Both the position numbers and the translations under genes were made by a program. Below the pieces are notes generated by a model that saw only the letters and a program-made list of their open reading frames with translations, ran no database searches and was not told the origin of the DNA. From the NCBI GenBank assembly GCA_010014835.2, contig JAAAKB020219067.1, forward strand, positions 1-20,035: 20,035 bases of DNA. The letters are read 5' to 3'. This document shows positions 19,869 through 20,035 of this stretch, piece by piece. This DNA comes from Apostichopus leukothele (taxonomy: Eukaryota > Echinodermata > Holothuroidea > Aspidochirotida > Stichopodidae). Position 1 is the stretch's first letter. Each line of letters opens with the position of its first letter.

Positions 19869-20012
19869 GATGGTAGAATGAGAAGGGCGGTGATCGGTGG
19901 AGCCAGTCATAGAGGGCGCACAGTGTTTAAGGTTACCAGGACATTCTAGGCACAGTAGAATGAGGGTGCAAAGGTTGTTGGGGGGACAGGTAAGCGAGGA
20001 ACGAAGTAAATA
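19869..20012. repeat. Dispersed repeat copy B plus partial copy
   Basis: Copy B (19912-20012) aligns along its length with 18686-18785. A further partial copy of the GGTAGAATGAGA block lies just before it at 19869-19900. The repeat may continue past the window edge. Confidence 0.75.
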
Positions 20013-20035
20013 GGAATCAAATCATGGGAACCACC

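Larger units (their letters stand above)
17885..20035 (-). other. PKA intron, 5' side open at window edge
   Basis: This is the intron upstream of the penultimate PKA exon. I looked for the preceding exon, which should carry the PPFFADQPIQIYEKIVSGK-type sequence, and did not find it, so it lies beyond 20035. The region holds a GCCAGT hairpin cluster, a 38-bp tandem triplet and two diverged copies of a roughly 100-bp repeat. Confidence 0.75.

Noticed and set aside
1-20035. Retrovirus-like, Polinton-like or other virus-derived elements
   Set aside because: No LTR pairs, protease, integrase, capsid or envelope-like frames were recognised on either strand.

Overview
The window is AT-rich animal nuclear DNA with spliced genes, GT-AG introns of about 0.3 to 3.6 kb, a degraded LINE, tRNA-like tandem repeats and several microsatellites. 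Two protein-coding genes are recognisable, both partial, and they converge. The proteins and the CR1/L2/jockey-type LINE tail suggest a marine invertebrate, plausibly a deuterostome such as an echinoderm. That placement is inference and was not tested.

Positions 1-7731 (+ strand) hold the 3' part of DNAI3 (WDR63), the WD-repeat intermediate chain of axonemal inner-arm dynein f/I1 and counterpart of Chlamydomonas IC140. Eight coding exons (751-875, 1937-2021, 2832-2983, 3333-3527, 3839-4043, 5617-5708, 6609-6728, 7588-7731) join with fully consistent phases and encode about 371 C-terminal residues ending at a TGA. Its introns carry a tandem array of tRNA-like SINE-like units at the left edge (1-463) and a 5'-truncated, minus-strand LINE remnant (6760-7320).

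Positions 14014-17884 (- strand) hold the last two coding exons of a cAMP-dependent protein kinase catalytic subunit (PRKACA/PRKACB type): 17720-17884 and 14014-14139. They encode the equivalents of residues 255-350 of the 350-residue mammalian enzyme, ending in the C-terminal FxxF hydrophobic motif. The earlier exons lie to the right of the window. The 2.1 kb from 17885 to 20035 is intron with three notable repeat groups: a GCCAGT hairpin cluster, a 38-bp tandem triplet and a diverged dispersed repeat.

The 6.3 kb between the two stop codons contains no recognised protein-coding gene. It has a poly(A) signal just after DNAI3, then G-rich stretches on both strands (about 7920-8223) that could act as transcription pause sites for the converging genes, then AT-rich sequence that may be largely PKA 3' UTR. 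In humans PRKACB and DNAI3 also lie about 1 Mb apart on chromosome 1p, so the adjacency here may be ancestral linkage. One gene makes an axonemal dynein subunit and the other a kinase that can act in cilia, but the sequence shows no functional link. I found no clear previously undescribed system; the most interesting items are the tRNA-like array, the linkage and the G-rich convergence zone.
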